From contig JAFZRX010000012.1 in the NCBI GenBank assembly GCA_017619675.1, positions 1 to 32,924 on the forward strand: a stretch of 32,924 nucleotides of DNA, read 5' to 3'. The DNA comes from Bacteroidales bacterium (GTDB lineage: Bacteria; Bacteroidota; Bacteroidia; Bacteroidales; UBA932). This document shows, piece after piece, positions 23,644 to 30,972 of the stretch. The notes below the pieces were generated by a model, which was not told where the DNA came from, searched no databases, and saw only the letters and a list, made by a program, of their open reading frames with translations. The translations under genes were made by a program, and so were the position numbers. Each line of letters starts with the position of its first letter. Position 1 is the stretch's first letter.

Positions 23644-24558
23644 ATGAAAGAAGATCCGCTGGAGAGACTTGACAGGCTCGAGAATGAGAAGAAGAAAGGA
23701 GGCAACGGGGCCAAGGCCGCGATGATTGCCCTTATAGCTGCAGTAGTGGCGCTGGGTGGTGCGTTGGCGTACATCTGGACCTCCAAGGCATCCCTGGTCA
23801 AGGACCTCAACATTGAGAAACAGGACCTCACTGAGCAGATAATCGCCCTTCAGGGAGATTACGAGAGCCTGACCTCGGATTATGAGAACATTAACGTGCA
23901 GCTGGATTCCTCACGCGAGGAAGTGGCCCAGCTGGTAGAAAGGATACAGCAGACAGAGGCCACCAACAGGGCCAAGATGCGTGAGTACGAGAAGGAACTT
24001 GGAACACTGCGTACCATCATGCGCAGTTACATAGTCCAGATTGATTCCTTGAATACTCTGAACCATCAGCTCACTGCGGAAGCCGCGGCCGCAAGGCAGG
24101 ACGCCGCCAACAGCCGCAAGGCCAACGAGGAGCTCACCCAGCAGGTGGAGTCTCTTGCAGGCCAGGTTGCGGCCGGATCGGTGCTCAAGGCGCGCGGACT
24201 GCGTCTGGAGGCGTATAACAGTTCGGACAAGGTTACTGACAGGAGCAGCAGGGTAGTGCGCCTGCTCACCACGCTCAGCCTGGTGGAGAACGACCTGGCT
24301 CCAAAGGGACCTGTTAGGGTATATGTCCGCGTTAAAGATCCGGAGGGGAACCTGCTTACAAACGCCAACAGCGCGCCGTTCGATTTCCAGGGCGCGGGAG
24401 TCCTGGCATCCGCATCCCGTGAGGTGGACTACGCCGGAAAGGAAGTGGAACTGAGCATCTATCTCAATGACATTCCTGAATTCCACAAAGGCATCTACAC
24501 TGTGGAGGCCTTCACGGAGCAGTCTCAGCTTGGCGCCGCAGAAGTGCTCCTGAGATGA
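23644..24558 (+). CDS. Membrane-anchored coiled-coil protein
   Basis: A 304-residue protein with a charged cytoplasmic start (KEDPLERLDRLENEKKKGG), one transmembrane helix (about 24-46), a long heptad-rich coiled coil (about 55-180, e.g. NIEKQDLTEQIIALQGDYESL) and a C-terminal beta-rich domain (about 185-304). The last domain includes RGLRLEAYNSSDKVTDRSSRVVRLLTTLSL and VRVYVRVKDPEGNLLTN, resembling a Bacteroidota family of envelope proteins of unknown role. The coiled coil suggests oligomerisation and a spacer function in the periplasm. It is coupled to hemW by ATGA. The promoter is weak to my eye (TAAATTCG at 23612). Confidence 0.78.
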   Translation: MKEDPLERLDRLENEKKKGGNGAKAAMIALIAAVVALGGALAYIWTSKASLVKDLNIEKQDLTEQIIALQGDYESLTSDYENINVQLDSSREEVAQLVERIQQTEATNRAKMREYEKELGTLRTIMRSYIVQIDSLNTLNHQLTAEAAAARQDAANSRKANEELTQQVESLAGQVAAGSVLKARGLRLEAYNSSDKVTDRSSRVVRLLTTLSLVENDLAPKGPVRVYVRVKDPEGNLLTNANSAPFDFQGAGVLASASREVDYAGKEVELSIYLNDIPEFHKGIYTVEAFTEQSQLGAAEVLLR

Positions 24559-25538
24559 TCTACGTACACATACCATTCTGCAAAAGTTTCTGCACCTACT
24601 GCGATTTCTATTCGGAAATCTGCGCTCCCAAGGTGCAGAAACTTTTTGTTGATGAACTCTGCAGGGAGATTGAGGATCGCCGGGCCGAGATAGAAAGCAC
24701 CCTGGGGCTCAACACCCTTTATTTCGGAGGAGGAACCCCTTCCGTGCTGGAACCGGAATTGCTGAAGCGCATAGTGGACACCCTGGGCTATGGCCCTTAT
24801 GAGGAGTTTACCGTCGAGGTTAACCCGGACGATGTCACCCCGGAATACGCCGGTTTCCTCAAAGGAATAGGGGTCAACCGCGTGAGCATGGGAGTGCAGT
24901 CCTTCAATGACGCCCTGCTGCGCTGGATGAACCGCCGCCATGACAGCGCGGGCGCTGTGGCGGCGTTCCGCATCCTGCGGCAGGCAGGCTTCGACAACAT
25001 CAGCATAGACCTCATTTTCGGGGTCTCATCCCTGAGGCAGGAGGTATGGGAAGATACAGTGAAGAAGGCCATAGAACTGGCCCCGGAGCACATCTCTGCA
25101 TACCAATTGACCATTGAGGAGGGCAGCGACCTGGAGCGGATGATAAAGGAGGGGCGGTACCGCGAGGCCTCTGACGAGCAGTGCGCCGCCCAGTACGAAT
25201 CCCTCTGCTCGCTGCTCCGCTCAGCAGGATTCAACCATTATGAGATTTCCAATTTTGCCTTTCCAGGAAAGGAGGCGATTCATAACCAGGCATATTGGCG
25301 GAGGCTTCCGTATGTGGGTCTTGGTCCGGGGGCGCACTCGTTGATTGGTGAGGATACCCGCAGCTGGAACACTTCTCAGATCAGCGGCTGGACGCGGGAG
25401 TATGAGCATCTGACGCCCGAGCAGATACGCGAGGAGCGGCTGATGCTGGGCCTGCGGACAGACGCCGGGGTTGACGGCATGCGCATCCCGGAGTCCGACT
25501 GGTTCATTTCAGATTCGATAATAGAAGACCTTATATAG
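24555..25538 (+). CDS. hemW: HemW-type radical SAM heme chaperone, C-terminally short
   Basis: A radical SAM protein with the cluster motif C9-x3-C13-x2-C16 at the extreme N terminus (YVHIPFCKSFCTYCDFYS), LYFGGGTPSVLEPELL, the SAM-binding VEVNPDDVTPEY and RVSMGVQSFNDALLRWMNRRH. These are HemW signatures; HemW binds heme and is thought to deliver it to respiratory proteins, and such genes are often misannotated as coproporphyrinogen III oxidase (hemN), which has a distinct Cys motif. At 327 residues it is about 50 shorter than E. coli HemW (378). It ends ~25 residues after LMLGLRTDAGVDG, so most of the C-terminal helical domain is missing. Its end overlaps the convergent aminopeptidase by 8 nt. 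Confidence 0.88.
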   Translation: MIYVHIPFCKSFCTYCDFYSEICAPKVQKLFVDELCREIEDRRAEIESTLGLNTLYFGGGTPSVLEPELLKRIVDTLGYGPYEEFTVEVNPDDVTPEYAGFLKGIGVNRVSMGVQSFNDALLRWMNRRHDSAGAVAAFRILRQAGFDNISIDLIFGVSSLRQEVWEDTVKKAIELAPEHISAYQLTIEEGSDLERMIKEGRYREASDEQCAAQYESLCSLLRSAGFNHYEISNFAFPGKEAIHNQAYWRRLPYVGLGPGAHSLIGEDTRSWNTSQISGWTREYEHLTPEQIREERLMLGLRTDAGVDGMRIPESDWFISDSIIEDLI

Positions 25539-27264
25539 GCTTTGTCTTGCCCTGCAGCCACTCCGCCACATCTGCGGGAAGGTGGTCTTTCAGGCTTTCA
25601 TAGACATGGGCGTTGTAGACGTTCAGCCAGTCAATCTCCTCCTTTGTCATAAGGTCCCGGATAATGGCTCCGGTGTCTATGTGGCAGAGGGTCAGGTTCT
25701 CCCATTCCAGCCATTCGCCAAATTCGTTGCCTCCGGCCTCGCGGCACAGGAGGACGCTTTCGTGCCGCACTCCGTGCTGGCCCTCGCGGTAGAGGCCCGG
25801 CTCGTCCGTGGCGATCATTCCCGGCAGCAGGGGCTGGCGGTTGAAGTTCTGGCGTATGTCGTGCGGGCCTTCGTGGACACCCAGGAAGAAGCCCACGCCG
25901 TGGCCGGTGCCGTGGCCGAAGTTGCGCTTTGCCTGCCACAGCGGGCTGCGCGCAACGGCGTCCAGCTGGCACCCGGCCGTGCCCTTGGGGAAAATGCTCC
26001 TGGCCAGGTTGATGTGGCCGCGGAGGACATAGGTGTAGTCCTGCATTTCAAGGTAGGAGCAGGGACCCATGGGGACGGTTCGGGTTATATCCGTGGTTCC
26101 AAAGATGTACTGGCCTCCGGAATCGTTAAGATAAAGGCCGTGGGGCTCGATCACGGGGGCGTTCTCCTGCGGGGTGATGTAGTGCGGGAGCGCTCCTCCA
26201 GGGCCATAGGCCGATATGGTGGCGAAGCTTTCGCCCTTGAAGCCGTCGATCTCCGCGCGCAGGGCGCTCTGCTCTATGCAGGCGTCCCATTCGGTGATGC
26301 GCTGGCCGCCCTGGACGGACTGCTCCAGCCAGAACAGGAAGCTCTCCATGGCTATTCCGTCGTAGAAGTGCGCCAGGCGCATCCCCTCTATCTCCGTGGC
26401 GTTCTTCACCGCCTTGCGCAGCGGCACGGGGGAGGCGCCGCAGATGCGGTTCTCCGCATCCATCATATTGTAGATGTGGTAATTCAGGGTTGAAGGGTCA
26501 ACGTAGGTTTTGCCCTGAAGGTCTCCCAGGGAGAGGAACACATCGTCATAACTCTCGCGGGCGAACCAGCGCACCTCTTCTGGCGTAACTATCAGGTAGG
26601 ATATGACCAGCGGGTTATAATCTATGTCGTTTGCGCGCACGTTAAGCAGCCAGGCAATCTCGTCCAGGGCGGTCAGGAGCATGTTGTCGCAGCCCTTGGA
26701 GCGCAGGAACGCGCGCAGCCACTCTATCTTGTCCTCGCTGCTTTCCCCGGCCTGGGCCTCGCTCAGCTTGATGATTGGAGTGGCCGGAACGGCGGGGCGG
26801 TCAGTCCAAAGGCAGTCCAGGAGGTCAGGGACGCTGACTATGCGGACTTCCGTGTCCTCGTCAAAGGCGTCTTTCACTTCCTGGATGAAGGATACGTTCT
26901 GGCAGAGGCCGTCTACGGCTATGTTCACGTAGTTGCGTCCCGGGAAGGCTACGCTTGAAAGCCACTCCGGTATGAGCACCTGCTCCGGGATGCGGGTCTT
27001 GTGCAGCACTATGCCGGAGCCCTCCAGCTGCTGCACGGCTTGGATGAAGTATCTGGTGTCCGTCCACAGGCCGGCGTGGTCCAGCGTCACTACAATGTCC
27101 CCGGCCTCTCCGGTGAAGCCGGAAATCCATTCAACCTGCTTCCAGCGCGGGGCCGGATACTCGCTGCTGTGCGGGTCCGATCCGCTTATTATAACTGCAT
27201 CCCAACCTCTGGAGCGCATCACCTCCCTGAGCGCTTCAACTCTTTGTGCGTAATTCATATCCAT
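25531..27264 (-). CDS. Xaa-Pro aminopeptidase (aminopeptidase P, M24B)
   Basis: A 577-residue three-domain aminopeptidase P resembling eukaryotic cytosolic and bacterial long forms; it removes the N-terminal residue from peptides with Pro at position 2. Two creatinase-like N-terminal domains (about 1-290) precede the pita-bread catalytic domain. Metal ligands appear in order: Asp in LNDSGGQYIFGTTDITRT (two Asp), His in NFGHGTGHGVGFFLGVHEGP, Glu in TDEPGLY and Glu in GVRHESVLL. All dinuclear-site ligands are retained, so it should be active. Two start candidates exist (27264 and the third codon ATG at 27258), and the -7 box at 27269-27276 lies almost on top of them. It is monocistronic. Confidence 0.95.
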   Translation of the reverse strand: MDMNYAQRVEALREVMRSRGWDAVIISGSDPHSSEYPAPRWKQVEWISGFTGEAGDIVVTLDHAGLWTDTRYFIQAVQQLEGSGIVLHKTRIPEQVLIPEWLSSVAFPGRNYVNIAVDGLCQNVSFIQEVKDAFDEDTEVRIVSVPDLLDCLWTDRPAVPATPIIKLSEAQAGESSEDKIEWLRAFLRSKGCDNMLLTALDEIAWLLNVRANDIDYNPLVISYLIVTPEEVRWFARESYDDVFLSLGDLQGKTYVDPSTLNYHIYNMMDAENRICGASPVPLRKAVKNATEIEGMRLAHFYDGIAMESFLFWLEQSVQGGQRITEWDACIEQSALRAEIDGFKGESFATISAYGPGGALPHYITPQENAPVIEPHGLYLNDSGGQYIFGTTDITRTVPMGPCSYLEMQDYTYVLRGHINLARSIFPKGTAGCQLDAVARSPLWQAKRNFGHGTGHGVGFFLGVHEGPHDIRQNFNRQPLLPGMIATDEPGLYREGQHGVRHESVLLCREAGGNEFGEWLEWENLTLCHIDTGAIIRDLMTKEEIDWLNVYNAHVYESLKDHLPADVAEWLQGKTKPI

Positions 27265-27268
27265 ACAT

Positions 27269-27276
27269 CAAATATA
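27269..27276 (-). promoter_or_regulatory. -7 box TATATTTG abutting the aminopeptidase start
   Basis: A perfect TAnnTTTG match whose last base is 5 nt before the first ATG (27264), so the message would be leaderless or start between the two candidate ATGs. Confidence 0.5.
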
Positions 27277-27301
27277 ATAAAAATTATCGGTGCCTTTTTA
27301 G

Positions 27302-27309
27302 TATTTTTG
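27302..27309 (+). promoter_or_regulatory. -7 box TATTTTTG for dusB-lpxK
   Basis: A perfect TAnnTTTG match ending 10 nt before the dusB ATG at 27319, implying a leader of only a few nucleotides. Confidence 0.55.
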
Positions 27310-27318
27310 TATCCGCTT

Positions 27319-28353
27319 ATGGTTATCGGTAATATTGATCTTGGAGACAGGCCGGTGCTCCTGGCGCCGATGGAAGATGTGACTGACGCATCTTTCCGCA
27401 TTATCTGCAAGGAATACGGCGCTGACATGGTGTACACGGAGTTCGTCCCTTCCGACGGCCTCATCCGGGACGCCGTCAAGGCAATAGCCAAGATGAAGAC
27501 CAGCGAGCAGGAAGCCCCCATCGGAATACAGATTTACGGACATATTCCGGAGTCGATGGTGGACGCCGCCAGGATGGCCGATAAGGCGGCCAGCATAGCC
27601 GGCGGCCACGGCTGCGACCTCATCGACATCAACTTCGGCTGCCCCGTGCACAAGATTGCTGGCAGGGGAGCGGGTTCCGGGATGATGCGCGAGCCTGACA
27701 AGATGGTGGCCATCACCAAGGCGGTGGTGGAAGCCGTGGACAAACCGGTCACCGTCAAGACGCGCCTGGGCTGGGACGAGAATTCCAAGATTATCGTGGA
27801 CCTGGCGGAAAGGCTCCAGGACTGCGGCATCAAGGCCCTGACCATCCACGGGCGCACCCGCGCCCAGATGTACCGCGGCGAGGCGGACTGGACGCTGATA
27901 GGCAAGGTGAAGGAGAATCCGCGGATGCACATCCCCATAATTGGCAACGGTGACATCAACAGTCCGCAGAAAGCCGCGGAGTGCTTCGACCGCTACGGGG
28001 TGGACGGCATAATGATAGGCAGGGCATCGTTCGGGCATCCCTGGATCTTCCGCGACGTGAAGCATTACCTGCGCACCGGGGAACTGCTCCCGCCCATGGG
28101 CGTCGCAGAAAGGGTCGCGCTGGCAAAGCGGCACTACGCCCTCTCCCTGGAGATGAAAGGCGTCCCCAGGGGAGTGTTCGAGATGCGCAGGCACCTTTCC
28201 TGCTATTTCAAGGGCCTTCCCGATTTCAAGGAGACCCGCATAAAGTTAGTGACATCGATGGATCCCCAGGAGATATTCGGGCTGCTGGATTCGGTGGCTG
28301 AGCGCTGGGGAGACCAAGCTATAGAAGAAAACAACAACGTTTACGGTATTTGA
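27319..28353 (+). CDS. dusB: tRNA-dihydrouridine synthase
   Basis: A 344-residue FMN enzyme that reduces uridine to dihydrouridine in tRNA D loops. The start MVIGNIDLGDRPVLLAPMEDVTD gives the family's N-terminal APMxxVTD motif. The catalytic Cys108 lies in DINFGCPVHKIAGRGAGS, followed by FMN-site motifs VKTRLGW, LTIHGRTRAQMY and PIIGNGDI...DGIMIGRASFGHPWIF. The ATG at 27319 is used: the reading frame is open further upstream, but that part runs antisense through the aminopeptidase gene and lies before the promoter box. lpxK follows with overlapping ends. Which uridine is modified is not certain; DusB type is assigned by overall resemblance. Confidence 0.94.
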   Translation: MVIGNIDLGDRPVLLAPMEDVTDASFRIICKEYGADMVYTEFVPSDGLIRDAVKAIAKMKTSEQEAPIGIQIYGHIPESMVDAARMADKAASIAGGHGCDLIDINFGCPVHKIAGRGAGSGMMREPDKMVAITKAVVEAVDKPVTVKTRLGWDENSKIIVDLAERLQDCGIKALTIHGRTRAQMYRGEADWTLIGKVKENPRMHIPIIGNGDINSPQKAAECFDRYGVDGIMIGRASFGHPWIFRDVKHYLRTGELLPPMGVAERVALAKRHYALSLEMKGVPRGVFEMRRHLSCYFKGLPDFKETRIKLVTSMDPQEIFGLLDSVAERWGDQAIEENNNVYGI

Positions 28354-28355
28354 GT

Positions 28356-29429
28356 ATGCACGGGCAACTGATCCTATTCCCTTATTATCTTGCGCTGAAG
28401 ATCCGTCACGCAATGTACGACCACAACTTCCTGGTAAAATCCAGGGAGGCGGAGATTCCAACCATCTGCATAGGCAACGTCACGGTGGGAGGAACGGGAA
28501 AGACCCCGCATACGGAGATGATACTGGACACACTCATGCGCACGGAGGAGTGGGGACGCCGCAACCTTGCGGTGCTTTCGCGCGGCTACAAGCGCAAGAG
28601 CCGCGGCTTCAGGATAGTTGACGTGAACGGCGAAGCCCTCACCTTTGGCGATGAGCCCCTCCAGATAAAGCACAACTTCCCCTGGGCCACCGTGGCCGTG
28701 GACAAGGACCGCAACCATGGCTGCGACATGCTTGCCCACCCTGAGAAATCCATGGTCCGCAATTACCCTGCGGCCGAACTGGTGATCCTGGACGATGCCT
28801 TCCAGTACCGCCGCCTCAAATCCACCGTGAACATTGTCCTGGTGGACTATAACCGCCCCGTGAGCAAGGACAGGCTGATGCCCCTGGGCCGCCTCCGCGA
28901 CCTGCCGGAGCGCATCGGCAAGGCCCAGATAGTCATCGTCACAAAGTGCCCCCTCTACCTTCAGGACGATGAGCGGGAGCAGTTCGCGCTCGACCTCAAG
29001 ATCCGCCCTGACCAGAAGATCTTCTTCACCAGCATCGACTACTCCCAGCCGGAAGCCATCTTCCCGGACAAGTGCAACTCCCGCTACATCTATTCCAACA
29101 AGGCCATAGTCTTCAGCGGCATCGCCGGCGACACCCCGCTTGTCCAGTACCTCAGCGGCACCTACAAGGTTGTCAAGCGCCTCAGCTTCGGGGACCATCA
29201 CAGATATAAGAACAAGGACATCCGCGCCATTGAGAACGCCATCGCCAAATGGCCCACCGCTGCTGTCATCACCACCGAAAAGGACGCCCAGAGAGTCCGC
29301 GAAGTGCGGAAAATGCCCGCCCAGTTAAAGGAAAGGCTCTTCCAGGTGCCCATCAAGGTCGCTTTCCTGACCCCTGAGGACGCCGAGGACTTCCGCCGCA
29401 CCCTTCTTGACGCCATAAAAGTTGACTAA
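28356..29429 (+). CDS. lpxK: Tetraacyldisaccharide 4'-kinase
   Basis: An inner-membrane-associated enzyme of lipid A synthesis that phosphorylates the 4' position of the tetraacyldisaccharide. The N-terminal hydrophobic segment (LILFPYYLALKI) is followed by the P-loop GNVTVGGTGKTPHTE at about residues 40-54, LSRGYKRKSRGF, GDEPLQIKHNFP and LDDAFQYRRLK, all LpxK signatures. The 357-residue length is usual for Bacteroidota. ATG 28356 lies 2 nt after the dusB stop; an in-frame TTG at 28350 would give a TTGA overlap and two more residues. Presence of lpxK confirms a Gram-negative outer membrane with lipid A. No terminator lies before the tRNA-Ala promoter 15 nt downstream. Confidence 0.96.
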   Translation: MHGQLILFPYYLALKIRHAMYDHNFLVKSREAEIPTICIGNVTVGGTGKTPHTEMILDTLMRTEEWGRRNLAVLSRGYKRKSRGFRIVDVNGEALTFGDEPLQIKHNFPWATVAVDKDRNHGCDMLAHPEKSMVRNYPAAELVILDDAFQYRRLKSTVNIVLVDYNRPVSKDRLMPLGRLRDLPERIGKAQIVIVTKCPLYLQDDEREQFALDLKIRPDQKIFFTSIDYSQPEAIFPDKCNSRYIYSNKAIVFSGIAGDTPLVQYLSGTYKVVKRLSFGDHHRYKNKDIRAIENAIAKWPTAAVITTEKDAQRVREVRKMPAQLKERLFQVPIKVAFLTPEDAEDFRRTLLDAIKVD

Positions 29430-29451
29430 CTCAAAATAATTGGTATATTTG
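29422..29451 (+). promoter_or_regulatory. Promoter of tRNA-Ala (TATATTTG -7 box)
   Basis: A perfect TAnnTTTG box at 29444-29451, 10 nt before the mature tRNA 5' end. A TTGAC element at 29422-29426 lies 17 bp upstream and could serve as the -33 element. It overlaps the end of lpxK. Confidence 0.65.
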
Positions 29452-29461
29452 CAACTCAGAT

Positions 29462-29534
29462 GGGGTATTAGCTCAGCTGGTAGAGCGATAGGTTCGCAAT
29501 CTATAGGTCGGGAGTTCGAGTCTCCTATGCTCCA
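29462..29534 (+). tRNA. tRNA-Ala (CGC anticodon)
   Basis: A complete 73-nt cloverleaf. The acceptor GGGGTAT pairs with ATGCTCC and includes the G3-U70 pair that specifies alanine. A D arm (GCTC...GAGC), an anticodon loop TTCGCAA (anticodon CGC) and a TΨC arm GGGAGTTCGAGTCTCC follow. The discriminator is A and CCA is not encoded. A promoter lies just upstream and a strong terminator just downstream. Confidence 0.94.
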
Positions 29535-29536
29535 CA

Positions 29537-29571
29537 AAAATCCCTCTCAGAGTAGTCTGAGGGGGATTTTT
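29537..29571 (+). terminator. Intrinsic terminator after tRNA-Ala
   Basis: A long stem, AATCCCTCTCAGA paired with TCTGAGGGGGATT (one G-T pair) over a 4-nt loop GTAG, followed by a T run. It begins 2 nt after the tRNA. Confidence 0.88.
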
Positions 29572-29749
29572 CGTATAGAATGTGACAAATAATGTGACAA
29601 TTATGTCATTATTGCTCTATTTGTAGTCATTTATAGTCGGGCATAGTTGTGCCGTCAGTTCGGGGCGGACTCCCCTTTTCTTTTCGATTCGGGATCCTTT
29701 TGAAGTGTGCTCAGGATGCAAGATTATCAACAATCGGGATTTATAGAAT
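29572..29749. other. AT-rich boundary region, possible integration site flank
   Basis: There is no convincing gene here. The region contains a direct repeat AATGTGACAAAT/AATGTGACAATT (about 29579-29602) and base composition changes from GC-rich core to AT-rich DNA. Its position directly after a tRNA gene with accessory genes beyond suggests the edge of an integrated element, but no integrase and no second att copy can be seen. Confidence 0.3.
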
Positions 29750-30196
29750 ATGAAAAAGATTCTATTCGTTTTTATGGCCACGCTTCTTCTTTGCTCTTGC
29801 ACAAGAGACAAGGAATCGTTTGATGATGTATATGTAAAGCTAACCAACCAGACCGGTTATACGCTTAACTTCTCGGAGATTAAATGTCGAAAAGGACCTG
29901 ACGCTCAAGATACGCGGTTTTATCCTGAACGCAGCTTCTCCTTGGCACCCCAGGAAGCCTATACTCAAATGCAAAAGCATATCGAGGCACATGAAGGTAT
30001 CATTATTGCCCCTACGTCAATGGTCTTGGAGTACGATGGCCATTCTATTGAGATAGATAGCGACCACGACCTATACCGGAACCCTTGCCGATTTGAGAAC
30101 TGGCATCATTTTCACACAAAAGGGAAAAACCAGGCTGGGGAACATTGGGAATTCGATATCACTAATGATGATATTGATATGTGGTTTGATAAATAG
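29750..30196 (+). CDS. Small lipoprotein of unknown function
   Basis: A 148-residue protein with a lipoprotein signal peptide (MKKILFVFMATLLLCSC, lipobox LLCSC, lipidated Cys17). The mature part begins TRDKESFDDVYVKLTNQTGYTLN, which looks like a beta-strand opening. It is acidic, with a His/Trp cluster (ENWHHFHTKGKNQ) in the C-terminal third. No family is recognised. Codon use is AT-rich compared with the genes to the left, supporting foreign origin. No TAnnTTTG box is found upstream. Confidence 0.75.
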   Translation: MKKILFVFMATLLLCSCTRDKESFDDVYVKLTNQTGYTLNFSEIKCRKGPDAQDTRFYPERSFSLAPQEAYTQMQKHIEAHEGIIIAPTSMVLEYDGHSIEIDSDHDLYRNPCRFENWHHFHTKGKNQAGEHWEFDITNDDIDMWFDK

Positions 30197-30337
30197 CTAC
30201 GCTGGCGGCATAACACTACGGTCTGGCAGGAAAGGGTCTGCCATCTATCGGAAAGGGAAAGTGATTGAGCAGTATAGGTTTATTGGAAGATTATCGCTAT
30301 ATTTAGGCCGTTATGCGTGTGTTTGATTGAACGCGTT
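30197..30337. other. Spacer between two accessory genes
   Basis: A 141-nt gap without a supported gene. A near-match to the -7 consensus (TATATTTA, around 30298-30305) lies about 32 nt before the next ATG and is the only candidate promoter. Confidence 0.25.
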
Positions 30338-30802
30338 ATGAATAGGTCTTTTAGTCATTGGCTGCTTCAGATACAGATTGCGTTGCGTTTTCTTTCCACA
30401 GCGCTTGTTCCATTATGGGTTGTTCGAGCATTAGTCGAGAAGGCAAGTAATAGAGACAAACAGTGGAAAGAAATCTGTATTATGTCGTTTGCTGATGAGA
30501 TGGAAGATGGACGTGGCATTGATTTTTTATTCATTGTTAGCATATCTCTCATCATTGGACTGCCTTTCTATTTGTTTTTGGGATGGATAGGTATTGATGA
30601 TAATCGTGGTCTCGTTTTTTTGGCTCTATCAGTTATTGTAGGGTGTATAGTTCTACGGCGAAAATGGAATGACTTTGATGATGGACACGATTTTAAGGTA
30701 TTTATGTCTTGGCCCGTATCGGAAAGATGCTTTTATGTTTTTCTTGGGCTGTGTTTATGTACTATAGCTTTATTATTCACAATCTTCATTTACACGGCTT
30801 AG
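30338..30802 (+). CDS. Small integral membrane protein of unknown function
   Basis: A 154-residue protein from ATG 30338; an in-frame GTG at 30317 would add seven residues. Four hydrophobic stretches are visible: about residues 8-33 (weaker), 62-82 (FLFIVSISLIIGLPFYLFLG), 89-104 (LVFLALSVIVGCIVL) and 133-153 (CFYVFLGLCLCTIALLFTIFI). Charged loops lie between them (DKQWKEICIMSFADEMEDG and RRKWNDFDDGHDFK). There is no catalytic motif and no family I can name. It is AT-rich, next to a lipoprotein and followed by a hairpin terminator, consistent with an accessory gene. Confidence 0.65.
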   Translation: MNRSFSHWLLQIQIALRFLSTALVPLWVVRALVEKASNRDKQWKEICIMSFADEMEDGRGIDFLFIVSISLIIGLPFYLFLGWIGIDDNRGLVFLALSVIVGCIVLRRKWNDFDDGHDFKVFMSWPVSERCFYVFLGLCLCTIALLFTIFIYTA

Positions 30803-30834
30803 TTTTCGAAAAGAGAGGAAGTAGAGAATAAACG

Positions 30835-30875
30835 AAAATGCTAACCGATTTATAATTAATCAGTTAGCATTTTTT
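30835..30875. terminator. Bidirectional hairpin terminator
   Basis: Near-perfect dyad: AAAATGCTAAC (30835-30845) pairs with GTTAGCATTTT (30863-30873), and inside it GATT pairs with AATC around loop TATAATT, with one C-A mismatch. Flanking A and T runs allow termination in both directions; it follows the membrane-protein gene. Confidence 0.85.
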
Positions 30876-30972
30876 AGTAGTAGACTACTATGATAAATTA
30901 TCGAACCTGTTGGAGGATCTCTGGGAGGTCGAAAGATTTGCGCAATATATTGAAGATCAGTCGGTGGAATAA
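30868..30972 (+). pseudogene. Possible 3' remnant of a lost gene
   Basis: An open frame without ATG encodes HFLVVDYYDKLSNLLEDLWE and then VERFAQYIEDQSVE before TAA at 30970. The amphipathic, Leu/Glu-rich helix pattern looks like a genuine protein C terminus rather than noise, but the 5' part is absent because a stop and a terminator hairpin lie immediately upstream. It overlaps the convergent lipoprotein gene by 16 nt. The family is not identified and it may be chance. Confidence 0.3.

Noticed and set aside
25582-26493. 303-codon plus-strand frame inside the aminopeptidase gene
   Set aside because: Antisense shadow of a complete M24 enzyme; no motifs, no promoter.
27001-27318. Upstream extension of dusB to 27001
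   Set aside because: The extension is antisense to the aminopeptidase gene and precedes the dusB -7 box at 27302; ATG 27319 gives the family's normal N terminus.
27298-28194. 298-codon minus-strand frame across dusB
   Set aside because: Antisense to dusB, His/Asp-rich shadow composition.
29617-29847. Minus-strand frame of 76 codons after tRNA-Ala
   Set aside because: It covers the signal peptide of the lipoprotein on the other strand and has no initiation context; considered as an integrase fragment but no recombinase motif is present.
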